Shown here: in pieces, positions 54,721-62,525 of the stretch
How positions within the stretch are numbered: the first letter of the stretch is position 1
Layout of the letters: each line of letters opens with the position of its first letter
NCBI GenBank assembly: GCA_002477945.1
Contig: DLLF01000033.1
Location: forward strand, 62,001 to 126,000
Source: Bacteroidales bacterium UBA7569
Lineage (GTDB): Bacteria > Bacteroidota > Bacteroidia > Bacteroidales > Paludibacteraceae
Length of the DNA stretch: 64,000 nucleotides
Direction of reading: 5' to 3'
Program-made: the position numbers and the translations under genes
Notes under the pieces: model-generated
Seen by the model: only the letters and a program-made list of their open reading frames with translations
Told to the model about the DNA's origin: nothing
Database searches by the model: none

Positions 54721-56383
54721 TACTTTGATTTTGCTTTGGGTGTTTGGCAGTTGTTATCTATCCGCCCAAAACGATTCCATAGAACGCATCGTAACAGTGG
54801 AACGGAAGTTTCAGCCTATAATACAACCTGCTGGAAAGATCAGCACAGAGCCTTTGATGTATACACCCGTTCTCAAGCCTGCCGAAGTGGTTTATTCTTC
54901 TTACTCACAGCCAATGGGTACGGAATACAATCTTAGTGATTTGGGATATTCCTCTTTGACTTTTGTTCACCCAAAGCCGCTGAACGGATTCCTGAGAGGT
55001 GGTGTCGGACATAATAACACGGTCTTCGATTTCAGTTACCGTGTGGGCGACAAGAAGGGCACTAATTGGGATATATACGCTAATCATCTTGGGAAGTGGG
55101 GTAGGAAAACACTATCCTCCACGCAAGCAGGTATGAATTTCTCCAAGTTGTTCTCTTCAGCAGATTTGTTCTTTGATGTGAACGGAAAGAATACTTTCTT
55201 TACACGTTATGGCAAGTATTTCACATATTCCGACCTCGCAAAAGGTAAGGGTGATTTGTCCATATCTCACTATCATGATTTCTCTCCGGCAGATAAGATG
55301 AGCCTGTGGGAGATTGACACCAGAATAGGTGTACGCTCACTTCCCAAGCAGGAGATACAGTATCTTGTACAGACAGGTTACGAGGCTTTTGTAATGGGCA
55401 AGACGGCAACAGAGCATCAGATGCACTCCGAGGCGATGTTGGATTGGCATCGTAATGAACATCACGCAGGGGGAAATGTGGTGGTGCGGAATAGGCTTTA
55501 TTCCGCAGGGGAGATTAATTGGGGTGTTCCCCGCTCGCATGGGAATGATACAGTCCTTCAGAATCATCATGTGGTAAAAATAGAGCCATACTATGCTTAT
55601 GCAGGAAATCGCTTTAATATACATGCAGGGGTGAACTTCGATTTGGTATTCGGTAAAGGCAAGGTTTTTCTCCCTTCACCTAATGTAACCTTTGAAGCGC
55701 AATTGGCAAAGAAGTGGTTGGCATTGTACGGAGGCGCAGTTGGCGATTACATGGTAACTTCCGTCCGTGACAATTTCCGTTATAATCATTTTTTGCACCC
55801 TGAATTGGAAATAACGGATACGCACAACCGTACCTATATGCCGGTGGATGCATTTTTAGGCTTTAAGGTTCGTCCCCATGCAGACTTGTTGTTGAATCTG
55901 TATGCTCACTATATTCTGACAAAATACGATGTGTTTTACCAATATGATAAAGATGGCTATTTTACATTGGTCGGCTCCGATCATCAGCGTTGGAAGATAG
56001 GTGGTAAGTTTGATTATCACTATCAGGATATTGTTAATATCCATCTGGATGGTCATTATACAATTTGGAAGATGAAAGATATAGACTATGCTTATTATCG
56101 TCCCTCTTGGGAAATAAACTTCAGGGTAGATGCTAAGGTCAATAGTAAGATCTCATTGTATTCTGACAACTATTTTGCGGGTGGCCGCTATGCTCTCTAT
56201 GGCTCAGAATCAATTCTTCTCAAGCCTATTATTGACTTGAACCTTGGTGCTCAATACAATATCGATAAATGGCTGTCCTGTTATCTGCAACTGAATAATT
56301 ACTTGAACCGCAAGCACGACTTTCTCTATGCTTATCAGACTGATGGTATCAATTTCGTAGTGGGTGTCACGTGGAGTTTTTAG
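54704..56383 (+). CDS. Outer-membrane beta-barrel protein, unknown function
   Basis: A 559-residue protein with a signal peptide (cleavage near YLSAQND). Alternating hydrophobic residues with aromatic girdle residues extend to a C-terminal ...GVTWSF ending, typical of outer-membrane barrels. The opening region SIERIVTVERKFQPIIQPAGK resembles an N-terminal segment found in Bacteroidota TonB-receptor-like proteins, but no plug domain is clear. It overlaps the upstream TPR gene by 17 bp, so the two products probably act together in the envelope. Confidence 0.75.
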   Translation: MKKIYSTLILLWVFGSCYLSAQNDSIERIVTVERKFQPIIQPAGKISTEPLMYTPVLKPAEVVYSSYSQPMGTEYNLSDLGYSSLTFVHPKPLNGFLRGGVGHNNTVFDFSYRVGDKKGTNWDIYANHLGKWGRKTLSSTQAGMNFSKLFSSADLFFDVNGKNTFFTRYGKYFTYSDLAKGKGDLSISHYHDFSPADKMSLWEIDTRIGVRSLPKQEIQYLVQTGYEAFVMGKTATEHQMHSEAMLDWHRNEHHAGGNVVVRNRLYSAGEINWGVPRSHGNDTVLQNHHVVKIEPYYAYAGNRFNIHAGVNFDLVFGKGKVFLPSPNVTFEAQLAKKWLALYGGAVGDYMVTSVRDNFRYNHFLHPELEITDTHNRTYMPVDAFLGFKVRPHADLLLNLYAHYILTKYDVFYQYDKDGYFTLVGSDHQRWKIGGKFDYHYQDIVNIHLDGHYTIWKMKDIDYAYYRPSWEINFRVDAKVNSKISLYSDNYFAGGRYALYGSESILLKPIIDLNLGAQYNIDKWLSCYLQLNNYLNRKHDFLYAYQTDGINFVVGVTWSF

Positions 56384-56409
56384 TGTATCATTCTTATTAT
56401 TTGTGATCT

Positions 56410-57768
56410 ATGCATATACATTTTATTGCTATAGGCGGGGCTGCGATGCACAATCTGGCATTGGCGGTGGCTGCCAAGTCCGGCTATGTCGTCACGGGAA
56501 GTGATGATGAAATCTTCGAACCTGCTCGTTCCCGGTTGAAAACGAAAGGACTCCTTCCCGCACAGATGGGATGGCACCCTGAACTCATAACTTCCGATAT
56601 AGATGCTGTTATCTTGGGTATGCATGCAAGGGAAGATAATCCCGAACTCTTAAAAGCCAAGGAACTGGGGCTTAAGATCTACTCTTTTCCCGAGTACCTG
56701 TACGAACAAACAAAGGATAAGACCCGTATCGTGGTGGGTGGCTCTCATGGTAAAACCACCACCACGGCAATGATTCTGTATGTCCTCAAGAAATTGGGAA
56801 TAGAAACCGATTATATGGTGGGAGCGCAAATCGAAGGTTTTGACAATATGGTGGGGCTTTCCGATACTGCCAAGTATGCTGTTTTCGAGGGAGATGAGTA
56901 TCTTTCTTCACCTTTGGACAGACGTAGTAAGTTCCATCTCTATCATCCCCATATCGCCATCCTGACAGGGATTGCATGGGATCACATCAACGTCTTTCCT
57001 ACGTTCGACCTCTATGTGAACACATTCCGTACCTTTGTGGATCTCATAGAACCCGATGGGACGCTGATTTACTATCAGAAAGATGAAAACCTCTGTTCTA
57101 TTGCTTCCAATGCACGGAAAGATATACAATGTATTCCTTACGCTACCCCTCAATATACCATAGAACAGGGAATCACCTATGTCGGTCAAGAGCATGTCCC
57201 TCTTCATGTCTTCGGCAAACACAACTTGCAGAATCTTCAGGCAGCAGCATTGGCTTGCCGGCAGATCGGAATTTCTGAAGATACTTTCTATCATGCTGTT
57301 TCCGACTTTACGGGAGCAAGCAACCGCCTGGAAAAAATTGCCGAGACACCCGTGAGCATTGCCTTTAAGGACTTTGCACATTCTCCGAGCAAGTTGCGTG
57401 CTACAATCAATGCCGTGCGCGAGCAGTTTCCTGGGCGGGAATTGGTCGCATGCATGGAGTTGCATACTTTCTCCTCTCTGATGGCGGATTTTCTGCCTCA
57501 ATACCAGGGGTGTATGGACAAGGCGGATGTCGCTTATGTCTATTTCAATCCCAAGGTAATCGAACACAAACATCTTCAGCCCATCACGCCGGAAGAAGTC
57601 CGGCAGGCGTTTGGCACGAAAAATGTTACTGTCTTCACGGATGTCGTTTCTTTGCAGCAAGCGTTGGAACACATGGATTTCAATAACAAAGTGCTGCTTA
57701 TGATGACTTCCGGCACCTACGATGGAATGAATATCAAGGAATTTGCAACACACCTCATTCAAAAATAA
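56410..57768 (+). CDS. mpl: UDP-N-acetylmuramate:L-alanyl-gamma-D-glutamyl-meso-diaminopimelate ligase (Mpl)
   Basis: Joins recycled murein tripeptide to UDP-MurNAc, bypassing de novo peptide synthesis. The 452-residue length and MurC-like fold fit. It has the nucleotide-binding GGSHGKTTTTAM near residue 115, LEK-like FEGDEYLSSPLDRRSKF near 160, and DFAHSPSKLRATI near 320. The sequence IHFIAIGGAAMHNLA at the N-terminus is typical of Mpl rather than MurC. It follows the barrel gene and is directly abutted by the dCMP deaminase gene (start at the base after its stop). Confidence 0.93.
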   Translation: MHIHFIAIGGAAMHNLALAVAAKSGYVVTGSDDEIFEPARSRLKTKGLLPAQMGWHPELITSDIDAVILGMHAREDNPELLKAKELGLKIYSFPEYLYEQTKDKTRIVVGGSHGKTTTTAMILYVLKKLGIETDYMVGAQIEGFDNMVGLSDTAKYAVFEGDEYLSSPLDRRSKFHLYHPHIAILTGIAWDHINVFPTFDLYVNTFRTFVDLIEPDGTLIYYQKDENLCSIASNARKDIQCIPYATPQYTIEQGITYVGQEHVPLHVFGKHNLQNLQAAALACRQIGISEDTFYHAVSDFTGASNRLEKIAETPVSIAFKDFAHSPSKLRATINAVREQFPGRELVACMELHTFSSLMADFLPQYQGCMDKADVAYVYFNPKVIEHKHLQPITPEEVRQAFGTKNVTVFTDVVSLQQALEHMDFNNKVLLMMTSGTYDGMNIKEFATHLIQK

Positions 57769-58185
57769 ATGGATAAACAGACAAAGATAGACCTCCGCTA
57801 CATGAAAATGGCGCGCATATGGGCGGAAAACTCCTATTGTGTACGCCGTCAGGTGGGGGCATTGTTGGTCAAAAATCAGATGATTATCTCCGATGGATAC
57901 AATGGAACGCCGTCAGGCTTTCCTAATCAGTGTGAAGATGAAAACAATACTTCGTACCCTTACGTCCTTCATGCTGAGGCAAACGCTATAACCAAAGTCG
58001 CCCGTTCCAACAACTCCTCGGAGGGGGCTACGCTCTATGTCACGGCATCGCCTTGTATGGAATGTGCCAAACTTATCATTCAGGCGGGTATCAAACGGGT
58101 CGTTTATGGGGAGAAATACCGTATTATGGATGGTGTGGAACTGATGGAGAAAGCGGGAATAGAAGTAGTACAATGTGAAGATTGA
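57769..58185 (+). CDS. Deoxycytidylate (dCMP) deaminase
   Basis: Converts dCMP to dUMP, supplying dTMP synthesis. The 138-residue product has the zinc motifs HAEANAI near residue 65 and PCMECAK near 92, and the substrate loop SDGYNGTPSGF near 38. A ComEB-like annotation is possible, but the length and motifs fit dCMP deaminase. It starts immediately after mpl and its stop overlaps the region of the next gene's possible upstream start. Confidence 0.93.
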   Translation: MDKQTKIDLRYMKMARIWAENSYCVRRQVGALLVKNQMIISDGYNGTPSGFPNQCEDENNTSYPYVLHAEANAITKVARSNNSSEGATLYVTASPCMECAKLIIQAGIKRVVYGEKYRIMDGVELMEKAGIEVVQCED

Positions 58186-58199
58186 AGAGTAATTTGATT

Positions 58200-59798
58200 A
58201 TGAAAAAATACATTCTTTCGTCGTTGACGGTTTTAGGACTTGGCATAGGGTTCGCTCTTGGATTTGTTTTCGGAGGACGTGCTAATGCACAGCGTTTTGT
58301 TCCTTTGCGCAACGCTGCGGTGAGCAATTCCAAAATAGACCAACTCCTTAATTATGTCTCATCATCGTATGTGGACGAAATTGGTTTGGATAGTCTCACG
58401 GAATCCGTTATGATTGACATATTGGGCAAGTTGGATCCTCACTCGGCGTACATTCCGAAAGAGGATCTTGAAATCGTCAATTCGGAGTTGGAGAGTACAT
58501 TCTCCGGTATCGGTGTACAGTTCAGCATACAGAACGATACAATCGGGATTGTTGCCGTTATTTCGGGAGGTCCAAGCGATGGAGTGGGTATCTTGGCTGG
58601 TGATAAAATTGTTGAGGTAAACGATTCCGTTTTTGTGGGTAAGACCATTAACAACGAAAAAGTCATGCATACCTTGCGCGGACCCAAGGGAACGCAGGTT
58701 TCTCTCGGTATCAAGCGTGCGGGAGTCGGCGAATTGCTTCATTTTACGGTAACGCGTGGCGATATTCCCGTTCATTCTGTGGATGCCGCTTTCATGGTTG
58801 CACCCTCTGTCGGGTTCGTTCGTGTAAACAAGTTCGGTGAAAGCACCTATGCAGAGTTCCTTACAGCGTTGGCTACGCTCAAAGCACAGGGAGCGACAAG
58901 TTATATCATTGACCTCCGTGAAAACTCTGGTGGATACATGGATCAGGCAATTAAGATGGCAAATGAATTCCTCTCTGCGGGAGATATGATTGTTTATGCC
59001 GAAGGGCGGGCTTATCCTCGTTATGAGGCAAAAGCCAACGGACTGGGACGGTTCAAAACGGTTCCGCTTGTCGTTCTCATCGATGATTTTTCCGCCTCTG
59101 CAAGCGAAATCTTTGCAGGGGCTATGCAGGATAACGACCGTGCCACAATCATTGGACGCCGAAGTTTTGGCAAAGGTCTCGTCCAGCAGCAGATTCCTTT
59201 CTCCGACGGCTCGGCGATGCGCCTTACCATTGCGCGCTATTATACGCCTTCCGGAAGGTGTATTCAGAAACACTATGATCTGGGGGCTGCGGATGATTAC
59301 AACAAAGAACTGCTCAACCGTTTCGAACATGGTGAGTTCTTCAGTCAGGACAGCATCTCTTTTGCTGACACCACTGTTTATCGTACAAAGAATGGGCGCA
59401 TCGTCCATGGTGGTGGCGGTATAATGCCCGATATCTTTGTGGGACGCGATACATCACTCTATACTCCCTATTATAACAAAGTGGTCAACCTCGCTTATAC
59501 CTATCAGTTTGCTTACAGGTACACCGATGCACACCGCCAGAAACTTTCCCAATTCACCGATTGGCGTACATTGGAAACATATCTCGACAGGCAGAATTGG
59601 TTGCCCGAGTTTGTGCAGTTCTGTGCGGATAAGGGAGTTCAACCTGCTCCTGAACAGTTGAAAAAGAGCGAACCGCTTCTGCGGCGTCTGATAAATTCTT
59701 ATATCGTACGTAATATATTGGGCGATGAAGGCTTCTTTCCCCTCTTCGAACGGGATGACGAAATCACTAAACGCGCTGTTCAAACATTGCAGGAATAA
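58200..59798 (+). CDS. C-terminal processing protease (S41 family) with PDZ domain
   Basis: A 532-residue periplasmic protease anchored by an N-terminal hydrophobic segment. The S41 nucleophile serine lies in DDFSASASEIFAGAMQ near residue 305 and the catalytic lysine in RRSFGKGLVQQQ near 330. A PDZ domain covers about residues 80-160, with the PHSAYI pre-loop just before it. Family members (CtpA, Prc) trim secreted proteins and murein hydrolases, which suits this envelope-gene neighbourhood. The ATG at 58200 is preferred to the TTG at 58182. Confidence 0.92.
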   Translation: MKKYILSSLTVLGLGIGFALGFVFGGRANAQRFVPLRNAAVSNSKIDQLLNYVSSSYVDEIGLDSLTESVMIDILGKLDPHSAYIPKEDLEIVNSELESTFSGIGVQFSIQNDTIGIVAVISGGPSDGVGILAGDKIVEVNDSVFVGKTINNEKVMHTLRGPKGTQVSLGIKRAGVGELLHFTVTRGDIPVHSVDAAFMVAPSVGFVRVNKFGESTYAEFLTALATLKAQGATSYIIDLRENSGGYMDQAIKMANEFLSAGDMIVYAEGRAYPRYEAKANGLGRFKTVPLVVLIDDFSASASEIFAGAMQDNDRATIIGRRSFGKGLVQQQIPFSDGSAMRLTIARYYTPSGRCIQKHYDLGAADDYNKELLNRFEHGEFFSQDSISFADTTVYRTKNGRIVHGGGGIMPDIFVGRDTSLYTPYYNKVVNLAYTYQFAYRYTDAHRQKLSQFTDWRTLETYLDRQNWLPEFVQFCADKGVQPAPEQLKKSEPLLRRLINSYIVRNILGDEGFFPLFERDDEITKRAVQTLQE

Positions 59799-59841
59799 TT
59801 CAAAAGAACTTCCTTCTTGTTTCAAGATTGCAATGTGAAGC

Positions 59842-59875
59842 ACACCCCTATGCATTTATCGGTGCATAGGGGTGT
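59842..59875 (+). terminator. Hairpin terminator of the S41 protease gene
   Basis: A perfect 13-bp stem, ACACCCCTATGCA (59842-59854) with TGCATAGGGGTGT (59863-59875), and an 8-nt loop. Confidence 0.8.
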
Positions 59876-59907
59876 TATTGTACTATATGGGTGGTTGGTA
59901 AGGACTA

Positions 59908-59962
59908 CGACCCCTCATCGGAACCTAGACGACCCCTCAAGCACCCCTCAACGAGAGATGAC
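59908..59962 (+). repeat. 11-bp tandem repeat array, locus E (5 units)
   Basis: Five contiguous 11-bp units: CGACCCCTCAT, CGGAACCTAGA, CGACCCCTCAA, GCACCCCTCAA, CGAGAGATGAC, preceded by CTA. Confidence 0.85.
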
Positions 59963-59963
59963 C

Positions 59964-60008
59964 TCATTCGTCCTATCTGTCCAATTCGCCCTGTCCGCCC
60001 CATTCCTC
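59964..60008 (+). repeat. 9-bp tandem array, locus E (5 units)
   Basis: Five 9-bp units: TCATTCGTC, CTATCTGTC, CAATTCGCC, CTGTCCGCC, CCATTCCTC. It begins 1 bp after the 11-bp array, on the same side and in the same orientation as the 9-bp array at locus D. Confidence 0.65.
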
Positions 60009-60102
60009 TATACCCAAAAGTATCCCTTCCTGGAACGTCTCGAACAACGATAACGTCTATACCTGCCTGTGAAAACAACTTGTGTTATCTGAAAACTTGT
60101 CG

Positions 60103-60110
60103 TACCTTTG
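60103..60110 (+). promoter_or_regulatory. Orphan -7 box (TACCTTTG)
   Basis: TACCTTTG with a TTG about 20 bp upstream. The nearest downstream start codon of a supported gene is nearly 390 bp away, so it likely drives a non-coding RNA. Confidence 0.55.
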
Positions 60111-60116
60111 CAGAGC

Positions 60117-60248
60117 ATAGGTTTGCAGGGGTGTTATTTGGGGTGGGTTGTCGGTCTTCTGTACCGGCAAAAAATCCTGATAACGCCCGCAATTGGCAAA
60201 CCGAAGCGATTTTGTTTTTTTATGAAAGCGTTTGTTGGCGCTTGTTTT
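60117..60248 (+). ncRNA. Candidate structured small RNA with three nested helices
   Basis: Downstream of the orphan promoter, three helices nest in order. GGTTTGC (60120-60126) pairs with GCAAACC (60196-60202), 7 bp. GGGTGTTAT (60129-60137) pairs with ATAACGCCC (60180-60188), 9 bp with one G-U. TTGTCGGT (60148-60155) pairs with ACCGGCAA (60163-60170), 8 bp with one G-U and a 7-nt loop. T-rich tracts follow at 60210-60221 and after a small hairpin at 60226-60243. It does not show the SRP apical GGAA loop. The 3' end is uncertain (60221 or 60248). Confidence 0.45.
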
Positions 60249-60321
60249 GGGACTATAGAATCCTGCAAAATTCAACCCGTCCAAGGCAAGAAAGCAATAA
60301 ATGCCTATATGTGTGTATTTT

Positions 60322-60340
60322 GTACACCTGTGCGGTGTAC
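60322..60340 (+). repeat. Short inverted repeat, 7-bp arms
   Basis: GTACACC (60322-60328) pairs with GGTGTAC (60334-60340), loop 5 nt. It could be an operator or small hairpin. No T-tract. Confidence 0.4.
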
Positions 60341-60397
60341 ATATACATATCAGGCGTGGGCGTTATTGTTTATTCTTATGGGAAGGGTCTTGCAGGA

Positions 60398-60480
60398 ACC
60401 TTATAGTCGGGAATGAGCAAAAATAAGGTACCACGCTTCTTTTTTGTACCATCGGGCAGGTCTGGTGCCACCTCCCGACT
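60398..60480 (+). promoter_or_regulatory. Structured leader before the lipoprotein, with two competing helices
   Basis: AGTCGGGA (60405-60412) is complementary to TCCCGACT (60473-60480), 8 bp, enclosing GGTAC/GTACC (60427-60431 with 60446-60450). A second helix, ACCTTAT (60398-60404) with ATAAGGT (60423-60429), would exclude the GGTAC helix. The leader ends 18 nt before the start codon at 60499. Such pairs can arise by chance over about 80 nt. Confidence 0.35.
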
Positions 60481-60498
60481 AACAAATAACATTATGTT

Positions 60499-61452
60499 AT
60501 GAAGCATTTTGCAAGAATGGCACTGCTGTTGTTCACGGCAATGGTTGTGCTTGCGGGTTGTGGCGTAACCAACACAACTTCGTTTACTTCGCGATCCCGT
60601 TACATTGAAGGTGGGCGCATTAAGGAACAACCAAAGGCGGCGGAAATTGATGTGGATTTCTCACAGCGGGTGACTGCGCAATCAGATTGGCAGGCCTCCA
60701 AGAGTGCGGCACGCACCGAGGCGGAACACAAGGCGATTACGGAATATGGAATCGACCTTGTCGTGGAGCCTGTCTGGAAGTTTACCACCTCACCCATGTT
60801 CTCCCGCGAAGACGGAGCCCCGTGGTACACATGCTACAAGGCTGAACTGATCGGCTTCGCCGGCAAGTATCGGAAAACACTGACTACGGAAGAGCGAATC
60901 CAACAATTGCAAAACATCGACTTGGAGACCATAGAAAAATACAAACTCCTCACCGACCCCGACTTCAAAGATGTGTACTATCAGCAGGAACCGCAGTCTG
61001 CCGACAACAGCGTCAGAGGCAGTGTCATTATCAATGGTGGCTTTGGCGCACCGGTGACATCTGTTGTGCCTGTCGAGAAACCGAAGAGTCTTGTCGTGGA
61101 ACCGACTCCGCAACCATTCCAACCTGTCAAACAGATTGACTACTACAAACGGGGAAAACACAAAGTCAATGCGGGCAAGACATTCTTCAGCATGGGAACT
61201 ATCTGTTGGGCTGTAGCCGCAGGCACCGGTATTGCATATGAAAAGAATGAGTATAGTTTTGGCGAATCATCGGAGGCGGCAGCCCTCTTCATTACAACAC
61301 ACATCTTTGGCTCGTTAGGTATCTTGTTTGATGTCATAGGTATCCCCTGTTGGATTGCCGGTGCCAAAGACTTGCAGCGTGCCAACAATTCCAATCTTAC
61401 TCTCAACTACCAAGTGGCACCCACCGGTATCAACTTGGCACTTAACTTCTAA
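60499..61452 (+). CDS. Lipoprotein, paralogue of the downstream gene, unknown function
   Basis: A 317-residue protein with a clear lipobox (LAGC, Cys21). Residues about 45-165 share a domain with the next gene: a stretch around IDVDFSQRVTAQSDW and a later AGKYRK...NIDLETIEKYKLL. After a proline-rich linker there is a C-terminal part with two to three hydrophobic helices (about 225-290), suggesting membrane contact or a beta-sheet edge. No catalytic motif is visible. It is probably anchored at the outer membrane or inner membrane. Its family is unknown to me. Confidence 0.75.
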   Translation: MKHFARMALLLFTAMVVLAGCGVTNTTSFTSRSRYIEGGRIKEQPKAAEIDVDFSQRVTAQSDWQASKSAARTEAEHKAITEYGIDLVVEPVWKFTTSPMFSREDGAPWYTCYKAELIGFAGKYRKTLTTEERIQQLQNIDLETIEKYKLLTDPDFKDVYYQQEPQSADNSVRGSVIINGGFGAPVTSVVPVEKPKSLVVEPTPQPFQPVKQIDYYKRGKHKVNAGKTFFSMGTICWAVAAGTGIAYEKNEYSFGESSEAAALFITTHIFGSLGILFDVIGIPCWIAGAKDLQRANNSNLTLNYQVAPTGINLALNF

Positions 61453-61477
61453 ACAATAACTGTAACAAAGCAATAAT

Positions 61478-62074
61478 ATGAAAACGATAACAAAACTCAC
61501 CCTTGTCTGTGTGATGATATTTTCACTTGCCTCATGCAGCCAAACCTTCTATTCCTATACCAGCCGTAGCGAGAAAATAAAGAGTGTGGAACTCCAAGCA
61601 ACCAAGACGCTTGTGGACATTGACGTGGACTTCAAGCACCGCGTTACGGCGGAATCCGACTGGTGCTTCACAGAGCAGGAGGCACGCAACGAAGCGCAGT
61701 ACAAGGCTGTTACCACAGGCAATGCCGACATTATTGTGGATCCGATATTCCGCACGGAACGCCGAACGGACGACAAGAAATGTTTCAAAGTCTATGTCAC
61801 GGGCTATGCAGGATTCTATGTCAATCCGCGTCCTGCTATTCAAGACATTCAGCAACTCAAAGATGTGGATATGGAGAACATAGAGAAACATATTCTTCTC
61901 AACCATCCTGAGATGTTGCCCGAACTGCGCAAAATCCAGGAAGGTAGCAATAGCAATGTGACTGTCAATAATTATACCGAACCATCTGCCGCTACGGCCG
62001 TTGTTCTGCCTACAACGGCTACAACACAACCTGTTGCCAATGGTAATGGAAACAAAACGAATAAACACAAATAG
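61478..62074 (+). CDS. Lipoprotein, shorter paralogue, unknown function
   Basis: A 198-residue protein with a lipobox (LASC, Cys20). Residues about 43-150 align with the upstream lipoprotein over the domain (IDVDFKHRVTAESDW, AGFYVNPRP, VDMENIEKHILLN). It lacks the upstream gene's hydrophobic C-terminal part and ends in an Asn/Thr-rich, low-complexity tail (TTATTQPVANGNGNKTN). It follows the first gene 25 bp later and ends in a hairpin (62132-62178 region), so both are likely co-transcribed. Confidence 0.75.
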   Translation: MKTITKLTLVCVMIFSLASCSQTFYSYTSRSEKIKSVELQATKTLVDIDVDFKHRVTAESDWCFTEQEARNEAQYKAVTTGNADIIVDPIFRTERRTDDKKCFKVYVTGYAGFYVNPRPAIQDIQQLKDVDMENIEKHILLNHPEMLPELRKIQEGSNSNVTVNNYTEPSAATAVVLPTTATTQPVANGNGNKTNKHK

Positions 62075-62130
62075 ATGTGTTCGCATAGCGGGAAGTCTGT
62101 CCGTAAAACTATGATTTCTCGGCTTTAGAA

Positions 62131-62176
62131 AGAATGTAGCGACTCGTTGACGGAACTAAAACATGATTCCGCCAAC
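62131..62176 (+). terminator. Hairpin after the lipoprotein pair
   Basis: GACTCGTTG-type sequence near 62131 pairs with CAACGAGT near 62170, with an inner CGGAA/TTCCG helix. A short T-rich stretch follows. Boundaries are approximate. Confidence 0.6.
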
Positions 62177-62261
62177 GAGTTCGCTTATTGTAACTGTTCG
62201 TTGTATTTGTCAATCAGGAAACGCCACTATATCATAATTTGCAGAATTACCAAATATGTTG

Positions 62262-62269
62262 TACCTTTG
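62262..62269 (+). promoter_or_regulatory. -7 box (TACCTTTG) for tRNA-Arg
   Basis: TACCTTTG sits 61 bp before the tRNA, the same arrangement as at tRNA-Met. Confidence 0.65.
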
Positions 62270-62329
62270 CAAACCCTTTGATGAAAAGGCTCATTCTCTT
62301 TGATCTTGGTCAAGGACAACCATTGTTGA

Positions 62330-62403
62330 GGTTCGGTAGCTCAGTTGGATAGAGCAACAGCCTTCTAAGCTGTGGGTCGCGGGTTCGAATCCCGCCCGGA
62401 TCA
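62330..62403 (+). tRNA. tRNA-Arg (anticodon TCT)
   Basis: The 74-nt cloverleaf folds with acceptor GGTTCGG and CCGGATC (two G-U pairs), a D arm GCTCAG, an anticodon stem ACAGC/GCTGT and loop CTTCTAA, giving TCT at 62364-62366 (Arg, AGA codon). The T arm GCGGG TTCGAAT CCCGC is perfect. No CCA is encoded. Confidence 0.94.
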
Positions 62404-62525
62404 CTCTTGTAAACTAAGAAATCCCCCCATTTCATCGTTTGTTTTTCGTGTCTCTCTCAGTCTCATAAGCAAGTATGCCCGTTTGGGGAATTATTCCGAA
62501 AAGAGGGGTGGGGAATATTGTTGCC

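Larger units (their letters stand above)
59799..60498. other. Long intergenic region with repeats and candidate RNA
   Basis: This 700-bp stretch contains the S41 protease terminator, an 11-bp array (59908-59962), a 9-bp array (59964-60008), an orphan promoter at 60103 with a structured candidate RNA, an inverted repeat at 60322-60340 and a structured leader before the lipoprotein. Small frames (for example 59891-60406) are not credible. Confidence 0.75.

Noticed and set aside
60117..60220. SRP (4.5S) RNA or 6S RNA
   Set aside because: The conserved SRP apical loop and GGAA-type motif are not seen, and the length is below typical 6S. A covariance search would be decisive.
59891..60406. 171-residue open frame across the repeat region
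   Set aside because: It is built mostly from the repeat arrays and the structured RNA region, with no signal peptide or known motif.
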